A DNA stretch of 64,000 nt. Origin: Plantago ovata. Taxonomy: Eukaryota > Streptophyta > Magnoliopsida > Lamiales > Plantaginaceae. The position numbers were made by a program, and so were the translations under genes. Below the pieces are notes generated by a model. It was not told the origin of the DNA. It was given only the letters and a program-made list of their open reading frames with translations, and ran no database searches. Position 1 is the first letter of the stretch. The number at the start of each line of letters is the position of its first letter. Below are positions 47,671-60,052 of this stretch, in pieces. The stretch covers positions 134,078,096-134,142,095 of the forward strand of contig CM051455.1 of NCBI GenBank assembly GCA_028274465.1, written 5' to 3'.

Positions 47671-49145
47671 TCAATGTGGGCTCTTAATGGCATCCACAAA
47701 GACTTTGCTCAAAGATGGCAATTTCATCTGCTGCTCTTGGACTCTGCTTTTCTTGTACAATGGCTTCTCAGGTGTTGATGAAGCTGAAGAAATGCAAGAC
47801 TCCATTGATCCACATGAGTCATTTGAGCTGCAGCTATCACAGCTCAAGATTGAGTAGTCCATTGCTGCAGTAAACTTGCGCTTTAATGCATTGTCACTTT
47901 TTGATAGAATGTCTGAGAGAAGCTCATAACACTCATCCACCTCATCCTGTTCATTTAAACATGTCATATATTAACTCCCAAGCATTTATACCAAAATTCT
48001 TCTAAGTACTGTACTAAGTTGTGGTTATTAGTTACTCCTCCGTTTTTTATATAGTACGTTTGACTTTGAAACTTGTTTGATTTAGTGGAAGTACCCAAAA
48101 TAATACTAAAAAAGTTTGTTAAATAATGGATACGTAAACGATCTAAAAAATAGATAAGTATTAACCTTGCTGATTCTGAGAACTGAAAGGAGCTGGTTCT
48201 CATAGTCAATGGCATTGCTTGGCTCAAACTGATGGATCACATGAAGCATTGTTGCAGTAGCTAACACAGATGGTGGAAAGCTCACAGATCTTGAATCTGT
48301 TATAACAATATCATCATCAGATCAGATCCATTCTTTTTGTTTGCTTGCATGCACAAAGGGACAAGTGTGTATGTAAAGTAAACTAATTACCAGAGACAAC
48401 AGAGAGGAGAAGAGCTTCACAGCTCCTAAGAAACTCCCAGTGAATGTAGCTTTTCAAACCAAGCCTTCTGATAATGTGATCAAGAAAAGAAAGTGGAGTC
48501 ACTGGATTCATCCTCCATTTGAGAGATGAGAGCACCAAGAGCTCCATTCTCTGAATGGTTTTGGCCTCAAACACATACTCTTTTCCCTTCACAACCTGTC
48601 CACCAAAACAATAAGTTTCAGAATCTTGAAACTGAAAAAAGAGATAAAAGACAAGAACTAATTAATGAAGTAAGAATGCATACTTGGAGGTCTAAAAGGA
48701 GAGGAACATAAGTTTCTTCAACTTTAGCAGCCAAAGAGAGGCAAGTGACAGCAGCAAGCTGCAGCATCCAAGGTTGCTGCTGTTGTTTATCTTTCTGAAA
48801 GCTTAAGGTTGCAAGGAACCTATCAAGATAATTGACAGCAAGAATGGCAGTCAAGGCTGAGAATCCATAATGGGAGTTTGTTTTGAGAATCCATTCAACA
48901 GCTTCTTTTCTAGCTAAGGAAATGGCTAAGATTGTTTGGAGTAGAAAACAAGATTCTTTTTCTTTAGTGAAAAGGGATTTGAGCTCTTCATCATCCCAGA
49001 ACAAATCTTGCTCCAGTAACAGATTTGGAAAAAGAGAAAAGCTCTCATTTTTATGCTCCTCTACTTGTTCAGGTTCAACAAGTTCACCCCATTTTTCCTC
49101 ATCACAGTAAAGTGAATCATCAAGAAATGATGTTGTCATATCCAT
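47671..49145 (-). CDS. CYCD3: D-type cyclin (CYCD3 class)
   Basis: Four minus-strand exons, 49145-48684, 48595-48391, 48296-48166 and 47946-47671, encode 357 aa with GT-AG introns. CYCD3 proteins activate CDKA to phosphorylate retinoblastoma-related protein and drive G1/S entry and cytokinin-dependent division. The Rb-binding LxCxE motif is present as LYCDE at residues 12-16. The cyclin N box covers about residues 60-190 (LARKEAVEWILKTNSHYGF, NYLDRFLA, LAAKVEETYVPLL, KTIQRMELLVLSSLKWRM). The C-terminal cyclin fold continues to residue about 266 (PPSVLATATMLHV). The tail is Ser/Cys-rich with a DSCSSNDSCGS run and a TPEKPLYKKSR block that could be a phosphosite and nuclear signal. Length and exon pattern fit the family. 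The first intron begins just after LLLDLQ. Confidence 0.93.
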
Positions 49146-49386
49146 GGAGTTGAACAGTTAAACAACACCAAGAAGAAGGAAAGAAAGAAGCTCTCTTGGG
49201 TTCAAGTTTTTTAGAAGGAAGAGAAAAGAAGGAAAGTGAGAGTGGTGATAAAAACCATTCTCATGTCACTATTTCTCAGAGATTTCTTTGTCACTATGAA
49301 TCTGAATAGAGAGATATACAGATAGAGAGAGATAGAGAGGGAGAGAGAGGGGCTTAAGCAGAGTGGGTTTTCAGGCTTGTCCTATC

Positions 49387-49393
49387 TTTTATA
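49387..49393 (-). promoter_or_regulatory. TATA box of the D-type cyclin gene
   Basis: The reverse strand reads GTATAAAAGATAGG about 240 bp before the start codon. A GA-rich (CT-rich on the transcribed strand) tract at 49310-49350 lies in the predicted 5' leader, as is common in plant promoters. Confidence 0.55.
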
Positions 49394-52300
49394 CATTACA
49401 CATTACAGTTGGTTGCTATATACTAACATACAACTACTACTACTACCAAAAACAAAAAAAAGCCATTGATGATTTTTTCTTTTTCTTTTTGTGTAAATAT
49501 TTTAAAGTGTGGTTGATTTTTTTAATTTTTTAATTTTGGCGGGTTGAGAATTTAACGGCACACAGACCAAGCAGGGGCCCGCGAAAAGTACCACATATGG
49601 AAGCTACATTAAGACACACTGCGCCAAGATGTTGCAACCAAGACCAAGAAAAATTTCACCAAATTTGAGATTTAATTGGTATAATAGTATTTCGGTATTG
49701 TATCTTTTCAGAATACATACTCTACAACAACGTACTTACCAATGTAATACTGGTACCAGTGATGTAAAAGGCATATTTTGAAATCTTGAAACAAAAACAA
49801 TGGACAATCCATTGTTTACTCTCACCTGTTTCCATTACTCCTATTTTTGTTACTATTCCCTCCATCTGGTCTCGAATCAAATGTCAAGTTTGATTTTCAA
49901 CATAGGAGCTTAATCTATAACGAAAACAAAACATAGCATGTTGGGACTCAAATTGTGAGTTATCACATTGGTACATTGTATGAAAATATATAAATGGAAC
50001 ATGAGACATACATTAATTTTGATACTATGGAATAATACATGAACATAGTTCTAGTTTAGAGAAATCTTATCAATGGTTTGTAACAAATTATATCTTCTGC
50101 ATGAAACAATAAATACTCCAACGCTTACAATGGAAAAAAAATGTAATAACTGTTTCGGAATGTACATGATTAATCAATAGTAACAAACATGATGCATTAT
50201 CATAAAGGTCAATCTAGCTACTTGCTTTAGCTAGCTCATTTCTTTCTTTCTTTCTTCCTATTTTTTTTTTTTTTAATATAGTGTGTATTTGATGTTAATT
50301 ATGCACTACTAGTAAAGCTTCAAATACAAAACCTTGTAAGATTACATGGAGAGTTGCTCCATATATGGTTGGTGACATAAAGGTGTGAACGAGCTTTTCC
50401 CTCTTATTGCTAAACTTGCTTTTCTAGTACTCTGTAGTACTTAATAATAAAGGATGCCAACTCAATGCAACTAATCAAAGGGAATTAAGATAATCGTGTA
50501 TATTACAGTTGTTATCCAGTTTTAATCATTCATTAACCAACAACCACCCAGTATTAGTCTCCTCATAAGCCAATTCATACCTATTTTAGCTACTCAATTA
50601 ATAACTGGACAGGCTACACGATTTTTGTACGGTAATTAACAAACTTCATGTGCATATGTTTCCTACAAATAGAACAAATATTTTCCAGCATCAATTCGAA
50701 AATTGAACTTCAGAACAAAGCTCCTGTCCATTCTCGTAAGTAAGCCATAAAGAAAGAGGATGAGAAAGGGATAAGAATGTGGGTGACAATATGAACATGT
50801 TAATAACAGTGTGCCACTTACTAGTTATTATTCTTCTTCTTCTCTCGCAATGAATTCGATCTAATTTGCAACATCATGCGTATAGGAGAGTCGATTGAAT
50901 CTCGACAATCACATCTCCATACGCATTGAATTATTCACTCGTTTTGTCTCTCATAAGAGTTTAACAAAATGAGACAACAAAATTATGGTAAGTGCTAGAG
51001 AATTAACACGAATGAACTAATTCTGAGGTGCTTTTAAGTTGGATGAATGGTCAAGTTGATTAGAACATGGGTTGCATATAGTTCATTACTCCCTCAGTTT
51101 CAGAGTTGAAGTCTTTTGTGGAACAAATTGAAAAATAGTGGTACGTGTGTAAATAAATTGGTATGGACGGATATTAGTTCGGTATAAAATTTTCAATCTA
51201 TGGACCGGGCCTTTACTATTATAACGTCTAGAAAGACAAACTGGATTTTATTAGCGGGCGGAGGGAGTATTAGTTTTGATTTATAGTTTTGGTTATTTAA
51301 GTCTTGATATTCAAGTTTGTAAACTTACAAGTAAAAACTATTTCAAGCATAGTCATAATCCACCCCTGTTCTTGAATATTGTTGGTGTGCTATTTCCTTT
51401 GTTATTAATTTGTTATAAATCTTCGTCACTTTAACAAGATCCAAATATATATTTGATAGTAACAGATTATTGTGTGGGATTTACGAAGCTTTAAGACCTT
51501 TTGCATCGACCAGCTGAAATTCGAAGGTACATTTAGAGTCTTAGACTAACCCAGTGGTCCTTAAGGACTAGATCAGCTAGCAAACAACCAACCTACATGG
51601 GCACAGTAGGTGCAGATTGGGGAGGGTCTGGTTTGATGAGATCCTAATTTTGTATTGTGTGGGGCAAATTTATGAATTGTCCATATATTCTGCCATATAT
51701 ATAGTCCCTTTCAAGAGAATTATAGCTCAATGCTCCATCATAACAAAACTTCAAAGTTTATTAATGTTAATACTAGGTTTTTCCATTTGGGTGGTTTGAT
51801 GTTTTTGTAACCATAATGGAAACAGTTTAATTGAATTTAAATACTAGTGATGGTTCTCAAGGGTCAAGGCCAAATCATGAATAAGTCTAATCAATAATGA
51901 TAGTGTCCATGTCCATGAGAGTATGTACCAAAAGGACCAGCCAGTGTTCCAACTACTCATGCACTAGCTGGGCTTTTACCAAAGGGACTCCAGGTAGGAA
52001 GAAATTAAGTGGACACCGAAAGATTTTGAGTTCAAATTGTGTTGTAACATGTTGAAATCCATCATAAGGTCAACAAGCAAATGATCAAAGCATTTGACAG
52101 GTCTAATCCTCGTGCAATTTGCTATTATTCAACATGATGGTGACATTACTTCTTCACCACTTCCATAACCCTCTACTCTAGTAGTAAATACTTACATATA
52201 CGTGAGAAAAAGTGCGTTAAGGACGATGCACGGTGCAGATGACAATTAGGCTAACCAAACGCAAGAATGAGGATAAAGTTCAATCCTTTTATTATAAAAC

Positions 52301-52756
52301 ATTCATGCAAACACAATAGTTACAACTACAGCTACAGCTAGAAAGCAACTCGAGCTAATGCTGATATTACAGATGAACAAATTGGTAAAGACAGATGAAT
52401 ACGGTTCACAATACACAAATTGATCCCTATATACTTTTTGGAAACGCTGGAAATGCATGAATACGCATGAGTTCTACGTAACTCAGGCCAAATATCCAGT
52501 GTTATCTTTATTGCATAGATTCGCCTTGAGTTCTCAGAAATTTTGCACCAGTGTCAATTTCTTTCCAAACTTGGAAAGAGTTTCTACTATGTTTTAGTGA
52601 AAAGCTTTCTAAATTTGGGGAGAAAGGGGCACTGGGACAGAATTTCTGAAAACACGAGATGATTTTGTACAATGTAAGCAATAAAGGAAGATTTACCGCT
52701 AGTAGAATGTACATGGCTTTCATGCTATCTCGGCTTAGGAATCAAGAAAGTGTTCT
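49394..52756. other. Intergenic between cyclin and C2-domain genes
   Basis: AT-rich, with one MITE at 51087-51269. Short ORFs here look random. The right end (52300-52756) is probably the 3' UTR of the C2-domain gene. Confidence 0.6.
51087..51269. mobile_element. Stowaway-like MITE
   Basis: TACTCCCTCAGTTTC at the left and GGCGGAGGGAGTA at the right are inverted ends with TA edges. It is about 183 bp with a GTCTTTTGTGGA / CTAGAAAGAC-type internal complementarity. Confidence 0.65.
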
Positions 52757-55700
52757 TCAGTATGGTGGTGGAGGATATGGGGATTGAGGATATGAGCCTG
52801 CCAAAAAGCAACAAACATGATTTCAGCCTTTAAACTTGTGTATTTAAACCAGCAAAAAGCATTGCATGAAAGAAATCTCACCGGGAGGATAATGGTGTTG
52901 GTCCTGAGGTGGTGGTGGATAAGTCGGATGTGGTGGATATGCTGCTGGTGGGTAAGTTGGAGGGTAAGTAGTTGGTGGATACGTAGTTGGTGGATATGTA
53001 GTTGGTGGATATGCTGCTGGCGGGTATGGCGTTGATGGATATCCTGCGGAATAAGGTGGGTATGAAGGATAAAGTGGCGGCGCCGGATAGCCTGTTTGAG
53101 GATAAGTGACTGATGGAGGTGCAGCGTAAAGAGGAGCAGCATGTGGTGCTGGCACACCCGCATGAGAGGGCGCAGTTGGAGCTTGATTCTTTGCTGGTTT
53201 CTGAAATTGCAAATTGGTTTATAAGCTACATAACAATATGATGATACTCTTGTTTATACAAGAAAAGGCGTACTACAAATTGAAGCGTAAGAAAGGCAAT
53301 CCAGCTTACGTTAATGTTAGCATTTGAATAGTGCATTATGAGTCGCACTTCTCCTGAGTGCCTGCAGAAGGAAAATAGACATTAGCTTGCCTATGCTGGA
53401 AGATGTAGAATTGGTTGAAAAATTTAGATACCAATCATCAGGAAACTGCAGTATAACTTAAAACAGTTGCGTGTTTCAACTTTCACCATGACAACACAAG
53501 GTCAACTCAAACAAAGGGATCATTATCAAGCACAATGCGTATGAAGTCAGAGAGAAGAAGCAACAGCAAAGGGGCACGTTGTGTAAACATATGACACTGA
53601 GATCTTACATAGCAACATTGAAGTGTATTGACAGTGTTATGCACCAAAATTGACACAGCATGAGCTGCTGAGGTTGATATGTTCGTTGATTTTAGTGCAA
53701 GACTATTGATTACCACAGTTTCATTCAGTTGGATTTTTAACAACTTTCAGAAGATTAACTACCATCAAAGTGAATGCATGCCAACTCACCGTGTCACATA
53801 AAACTCATATACGTGTGCCAGGAATTTCATATAAAAATGAAAATGAAAGGCAGGTATGCTATGCAGTATGCCCCTGCTTCTAACCAATAATTATCGTGCT
53901 TCTTCATCAGAAACTTCTAAATTTTTTAAGCAGAAAGCCATTTGTAGCATGATCCCAAACTAACACAATCCTCCACACTAAATTGACCATCACCATATAT
54001 TCCAATCTTGACATATCTTTGTCAAAGTCCGCCTGAGGTGAAATGACAACCTCCCAAACTGATGCATACTGCTTTTATGTTGCTGAATTCTCATAGCTCA
54101 GCTTCAGCCGTATACTCTAGTCGTGGCACCATAATGTACAGCCCCTTTATTCTGGATATCAATTTCACATTTAAAAAAATGACCCATGACAAGCTTGACC
54201 TGCCTTGAACTAGATGATACCACAATGAATAAGCCTGCATCTCATGTCATCATCAGATGAAGATGGGAAACCAGTACCAGCCAGTCTTAATGTAGCCTAT
54301 TCTTCATGTGTGACAAGATATACTCTTCTTCAATTGTCGTGCAACTAGCTAGGATATAGGAACTTGACATTCTGTTTAAATCCAGTCAAAACTGTTTGAA
54401 CTGGGTCATTCACAGATGAACACATTGGATGAGATAGTCAGTTTAGCATTTTGTATAACTGAGTCATTCACAGACGAGCACATTGAATCACTCCAGTCAA
54501 CATGATATTTTGGAATTCGATGCAAAACGTGATGTCTACTGAACAGCAATAAACAAATATAGCAATGTACTCCCCCATGAAGGTAATCAGGCCTTTATCA
54601 TCTATAGTTTCTCTAGCATCGTAAGTGAGCAGTTGAATGTGTAATCCTCCAGTGCTTCAACGAGTCTTAATATCAAATCAGATCTTTCAATGATACAACA
54701 ACGATCATACGCACAAACACTAGGATGGTGCAGTTGGGTTTTAAGATGTATACCTTCCTCTATGACTCTGAATAGACCAAGAGCTATCGTCGTAATTTTG
54801 AGATAGAACCTTCTGCAATTGGATCCTGAAACACACCACATTCATGATCAACACCCCACCAAAATCTGAGCCCCCCCCCCAAAAAAAAAACAAATTAGAT
54901 TAGAGAGATTAGGGCATTACTTTCCACTGCCAATGAAGTCATCTGTAGACACAGTATTGCTGTTATAAACTGAAACAGATAGTTCTCGCAACCCTTCTAT
55001 CAACGAAAACACAAATTTCTCTTGAAAAGTAGGATTTTTGCCTCCATCTTCAAAAATTTCACCAAAAAATTGTCATTGTATATTCATATGGAATAATTGC
55101 ATAACTCAAGACACTTGAAAGCATGAACCACATACAAAGACAACAAAGTTTCCTATTACGTACAACTTGACACAGTATGCATAGTTCCATGATCCGTATG
55201 TTCAAAGTTCAAACATTGTCTTCCGTCATAGATGCTACCTACCACTAAGGATATATTCCCGCAGGTGATGTAATGTGGTGTATATGTTTTCAGTTTGTAT
55301 TATAACTTACACACAAAACTCAAAACATGTATACGGTATACCACAATACATTACTTCCAGGCTGCAGGCATACAGTTTAATAGGTAAAGCATGACATTAT
55401 GCATTGTTTGCATCAAAACTGAATATTACTACTTGTGTCTGTAGGGTTTAGCAGAAATAAGTTTCTGCAAAAAAAAGACTTGTATTAGAGATTAGATGGC
55501 CTAACGGTTTGACACTACCACCAGCCTCCCAATTTTTGGCATACTCGCCTAATTTGAGTTGGATTAGATGGGCTTACGGTTAGAGGCACATTAGCAGTCA
55601 GCCTAATTAATTTTTGTTAGATTAGATGGTCTAAGTGTCTAACGGTTAGACATTACCACCACTCTCCCAAGTTTTGGCACACAAACCTTAACTACTCTGT

Positions 55701-55974
55701 ATTATACTTAGCAGCTTACAACATACCAGTGCAAGTGCGTGTACGGAATCTGGTGCTACCGTATTCGAGACAGACGTAGGGATCTTGCCTTGAGATCCAC
55801 TCTGTATCTTTCAACTTGTTACAGCAAACAACTGCAAATCCAAATCCAAAAACCAAGTACACAAATCACTCTCCATCTTGCAAACAAATTTCAGTAACAC
55901 TTCCAAACAAAGTTAAGCAATCGAGACGTACCAGTAACCTCGAGGGTTTGACCTTGGATTCCAGAGATCGACAT
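52757..55974 (-). CDS. C2-domain protein with Tyr/Pro-rich tail (SRC2-like)
   Basis: Seven minus-strand exons, 55974-55932, 55831-55727, 55047-54921, 54825-54754, 53361-53310, 53200-52882 and 52797-52757, give 252 aa in a continuous frame. Residues 1 to about 130 form a single C2 domain: MSISGIQGQTLEVTV at the start, ISRQDPYVCLEYGSTRFRTR, GGKNPTFQEKFVFSL, DDFIGSGKIQL and GEVRLIMHY. C2 domains bind phospholipids, often with Ca2+; aspartates are present in the DPYV and TDDF loops. Residues about 135-252 are Pro/Tyr-rich with repeated AYPPTTYPP-type units and a PPPPY end, as in plant SRC2-type proteins. Membrane association during stress or signalling is inferred from the family only. Introns are large, up to about 1.4 kb. 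Confidence 0.9.
55492..55690. repeat. Three imperfect direct repeats in an intron of the C2-domain gene
   Basis: Units near 55492, 55563 and 55619 share TTAGATGG(C/G/T)CT, ACGGTT(T/A)GA, a CACTACCACCA-like block and TTTTGGCA, although the middle unit is shortened. They lie in the intron between the exons ending at 55727 and starting at 55047. Confidence 0.6.
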
Positions 55975-56060
55975 GAGCAGAGCAAGCTGTTCTGAATTGA
56001 ATAATAAACTGGGTGATTATTATTATTATTTCTAACAAGACTATTGGCTGATGAGAGAGG

Positions 56061-56067
56061 ATTTATA
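56061..56067 (-). promoter_or_regulatory. TATA box of the C2-domain gene
   Basis: The reverse strand reads CTATAAAT 87-93 bp before the start codon, giving a leader of about 60 nt. Confidence 0.55.
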
Positions 56068-57564
56068 GAGCAGAGTCAAGGGAGGATTAATAGCTTCAAA
56101 AATGATCAACTTGCAGATAAACTATTCGGCTTTTAGTACTTTTGGAACTTGACCAAGACAATTTGATCTGTAAATTGTGTGGTAGGGCAGAGAAATTTCT
56201 GTATTGAAAACGTTTTAGTGGCCCAATTGATCAGACAATTCTATTTCTAGGGCATATTCTACTCAAAGTAAAATTGGGGGCGCGTGACTAATGTGGGCAC
56301 CAAAACGCGGGAAGTTTAATTAATTGTCTAATCTAACGCGTTGGTTGTTTGTTACACGACGCGTACAGTCATTTTCAATTTTCTGATTCAAGCTATTGTA
56401 TTGTGTGGAAATAAATCACTCATCTGGATAAGATATGTTTGACTCGATTGAACAACTTTAAATTGAATTTATTTGAAATACAAATTTAAATTAAGTAAAT
56501 TCAGATTAGAAATATATAGTAAAAACTGTACATTAGTGTCACCGTTAGCTAATTTCCTCCGGAAAAAAATAATTTTAAATTTATGTTGTAAAAATATAAC
56601 AAGTATACTTTTATAATATAGTTTTTAAAATTATTTTTTTCGCAATGAATTATGATTAATATGAGGTCGAATCGGATATCGAATAAGTCAACAAAATTGA
56701 ATGAGGTACTTTAAAGTTTCCGAAAGAAGAACCAATTATATAGCAATTTTTTTAAATCAAAATATTGATTTTATTAATACGGAAAAGCCATACCACCACA
56801 ACCACCTAAGTGTTCCACACGTAAACTCAATTTATATGAAATTGATGAAATTATATTATGATAATTGATAATTGATGACACTAAATTATATTATCAATTT
56901 CAATTATCATAATAATTGACGATAATATAACATTGAGTAAACAGAGTAATAAGAAATTGATGAAATTATATTATAAATGTATAGATACTATATTTTCATA
57001 ATATAATATCATAAATTATTTTTACACTATGGTTTAAGAGTAAACAGAGTAATAAGAAATCAACCAAACAATAAGAGATTCACTGAGTGCTATGGTGTCA
57101 ACTTTAGATGTTCTATAATTGTGGCCGATTTAGGTACAGTGTAACAAGCACTTTAATCCCTTTAATGTGGGCGCTCAAGGATGGATAATAATAATTATAT
57201 TGAACAAATTCCAGTGAATTGGCTACATGTGCAATCTATGATAGAGGAACTTATGGAATATACCGAAAGAATATTGAATTATTGATTAATGTAAAATGTT
57301 GGATGATTGAAGAAATTATTGTTTGTAATTAAATTATTGGCATTTGATTTCATATCATGGGGAATACACTCTCATTATATAATCTTCCTAAAAAACTACT
57401 TCGGTTTATCTGAGTATGTTTATCTGTTTATCTGAAGTATTATAAAATCAAACGGTAAATAATATAAAAAGGTGATGAGTATGTTTTATTTGTTCGCTTA
57501 AACTAAGTTGACATTTGTTTAGGTTCTCTGTTGGCATGTCAAATATTGAGAAATGAGATCCGCT
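56068..57564. other. Intergenic, AT-rich with local palindromes
   Basis: 56810-57060 holds short inverted and direct repeats: GATGAAATTATATTAT blocks and the phrase GAGTAAACAGAGTAATAAGA occurring twice. No gene is recognised. Confidence 0.5.
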
Positions 57565-57577
57565 AACTTATCTTAGA

Positions 57578-57886
57578 AATGAGATCCGCTAAAGTGCAAC
57601 ATGTAAAACGGGAGGCCAATCAATTGGCACATAAACTCTGTCATTCCTTTGCTTTGGACGCGATGGGCTTCATCGACCTGCCATTTGAATTCATGGAACC
57701 TGGATAGAAAATGTTGATTTAGTGTTTTTTTTCTTTTGTTACACTTTTTTTTCCATTTTGCTTCTGAACTCTAGCTACTTGCTTAGGTTTTTTTGGTCAC
57801 TCTGTTCCTGTGTAATTTGCTGAGCCTTTTAGCTCCAATCTGATGGTTATTCAATAAAACTATTTTTTTCTAAAAAAAAAAAAAGA
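57578..57886 (+). mobile_element. 5'-truncated LINE tail with RNase H-like C-terminus
   Basis: It encodes VQHVKREANQLAHKLC and ends MEPG with a stop at 57703. This resembles the C-terminal end of the RNase H-like domain seen in plant LINEs. A 3' UTR, AATAAAACT and an A run follow. A perfect 13-bp target-site duplication (AACTTATCTTAGA) lies at 57565-57577 and 57887-57899, so this is a late insertion truncated at its 5' end. Confidence 0.85.
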
Positions 57887-58636
57887 AACTTATCTTAGAT
57901 CATTTCCACGCCACATTTGTGACGCAAAGTAGGATTTATTAAAAAGTGCATGACGAGTGATGATTTGCTTATTTATCCTCTTTTAGTCCAACACCCTATC
58001 ATCAAGATTCAAGACGTCAACCTTATCAAAATTCAAAACTACGAAGATATATAGGTATAACCGTATAAATGTATAATAGCATAACTGTATAAGTACTGCA
58101 TAACGACCGAGCTTCTGCTGAGAACCTCAACATAGTTTAGTATCACCATCTTACACAAGTCAACACACTAATTAGGAGGTTAGTTAATTTATATCGAATT
58201 TAGTGGGTGTTTGTTTGTTTTGTAAATCACAAAAGCACCCTAAATATGGTAGATTTAGATTTGAACATATCACCTATATAAAATCGGACTAAACTGCAAT
58301 ATAAGGGTTGCTTTTGATGGCAAAGCTACAATCATCTGCAAGCAGTCATTTAATGCTTCGAGAAACCTGTCCTGTGCTATCTTATTCTATACCATGGAAG
58401 AACCTAGTCGAAAGAAACATTTGTACCAGAGTTATTAATACTAAAAAAAAAACACTGGTCTAGTCGAAAAACACACATGAATACTTTTCGACTGGACCAT
58501 CGCCGGTCAAAAAAATGTCAGTTATATTGTTGTTTACATGCCATACAAAGTTTCTTAAAATACCTGATAATTAATCGATTATCATGATGTAATTTTCTCA
58601 TGTCAAAGAACATACTGAAAATCTTTCTGTACACAG

Positions 58637-58713
58637 AAATTGCAGAATTGTATGAGCAAGAACTTAACTTGGAACATGCCATTGTTTGTTATGAGAGAGC
58701 TGCTGATCTATAA
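58637..58713 (+). pseudogene. Orphan alpha-SNAP exon fragment
   Basis: After a CACAG acceptor the frame reads EIAELYEQELNLEHAIVCYE and RAADL, then hits TAA. This matches the tetratricopeptide-like repeat of alpha-SNAP, the adaptor that recruits NSF to SNARE complexes. No neighbouring alpha-SNAP exons are visible. It may be a captured or duplicated fragment. Confidence 0.65.
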
Positions 58714-59327
58714 CCAAAAGTGAAGATTTCTATTGCATATGGTCTTTTATGCTATGTTTCATCATTTTTTCTGAAAATTTGACATCTATTCATGTTGTTA
58801 ATGCTTGTTTCAGGATTAATTTTGTTGGAAAATATATGGAGAAAATAAGGATGTATCGAAATGCATAAACTGGAAAAAGAATAAAGATACAAACCTGCAG
58901 AGTCGAGCGTCAACACTCTATTCTTAAAACTTTATTCGCCCTGCTCTCGGTGTTACAGTTATCCAGCGAACCATATCCCAAGATAAAACTGCAGTGAATT
59001 TTATATACAAGCACTTGAAAGACAAACCTCATGTGGATTACTATAATATGGAAAGACAAGCTTTTAGAATGTAAGAGAAGAAGAAGGAGACGTTTGGATT
59101 TCTATGTCTATTTACGTCCATAATATGGATTCTACTAGTATCTATTATGTTGTATAGCTCAAATTAGGGGGGATGCACAAGTTTTAGTTGGTGAATTGAT
59201 AGATTTGGGATGAATTGGGTATTTTATAGTTGAGTTCGATTATGTTTGGTAAATTAGTGTAGTTTTGTTTCAGATATACTAATTACTAATTAGATTTGGA
59301 AATTGTATAATTATAATGGAAATATGA

Positions 59328-59616
59328 GTAATTATAGTGTATTGTAATTAGTTATTATAATGGAAATTGTATAAATATAATGAAAATATAGATAAATATA
59401 GGTAATTATAGTGTATTGCAAGTTTTTATTATAATGAAAATTCCATAAGTATAATGGAAATATATAGATAAATATAGGTAATTATAGTGTATTGGTAGTT
59501 GTTACTATAATGCAAATTGCATAATTATAATGCAAAATATATGTAATTATAGTGTATTGTAAGTAGTTATTATAATGAAAATTGTACAAGTATAATGGAA
59601 ATATAGATAAATATAG
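59328..59616. repeat. AT-rich tandem repeat, four units of 65-76 bp
   Basis: Units begin at 59328, 59402, 59478 and 59543 with GTAATTATAGTGTATTG, followed by TATAATG(A/C/G)AAATT and AATATAGATAAATATAG in three of the four. A partial unit follows at 59617. Confidence 0.8.
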
Positions 59617-59831
59617 GTAATTATTGTTTAAAAAAATTGTAAGTATGAAGGAAATAACTCATTGATAAATTAAAGTTAGAAGATAATATGAGTATTTTTA
59701 TTTCTAATGTAGAAATATTGGGAGTATATATAATGCAATGTAAAAAATTGATAATTAAAATGAGTACTTGGTGAAAAACAACGTTAGCCGCAATGTACTA
59801 AACTTCCATTGGTCAGGTTTAGCATTCAAAT

Positions 59832-59972
59832 ATGTCAGAACGTACACTGAGGATTCCCTTACTTGAGGTTTGGAAAGCCAACTGGCTTTTGGGAGTTCCG
59901 CCCAAAGAGTGGATGCCGAGTCCCCTTCATGATGTTTGGGAGTCCTACTGGCGTGACCACCCGAATGTCTAG
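59832..59972 (+). other. Short coding-like exon upstream of the TnpA-like ORF
   Basis: A 46-codon frame contains LLEVWKANWLLGVPP and HDVWESYWRDHPNV and ends in TAG. Trp-rich, protein-like composition suggests the last exon of another transposon protein, possibly of a TNPD-type gene, but no DDE motif is visible. Confidence 0.35.
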
Positions 59973-60052
59973 TGTCGTTCCTTGCTATATCTCTGATTGT
60001 ACATGTTTTATATTCAATTGTGTATGTACTAACACGGATCTTTGTATTGCAG

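Noticed and set aside
52735-53163. 142-codon His/Leu-rich minus-strand ORF
   Set aside because: Out-of-frame reading of the C2-domain protein's YPP-rich exon.
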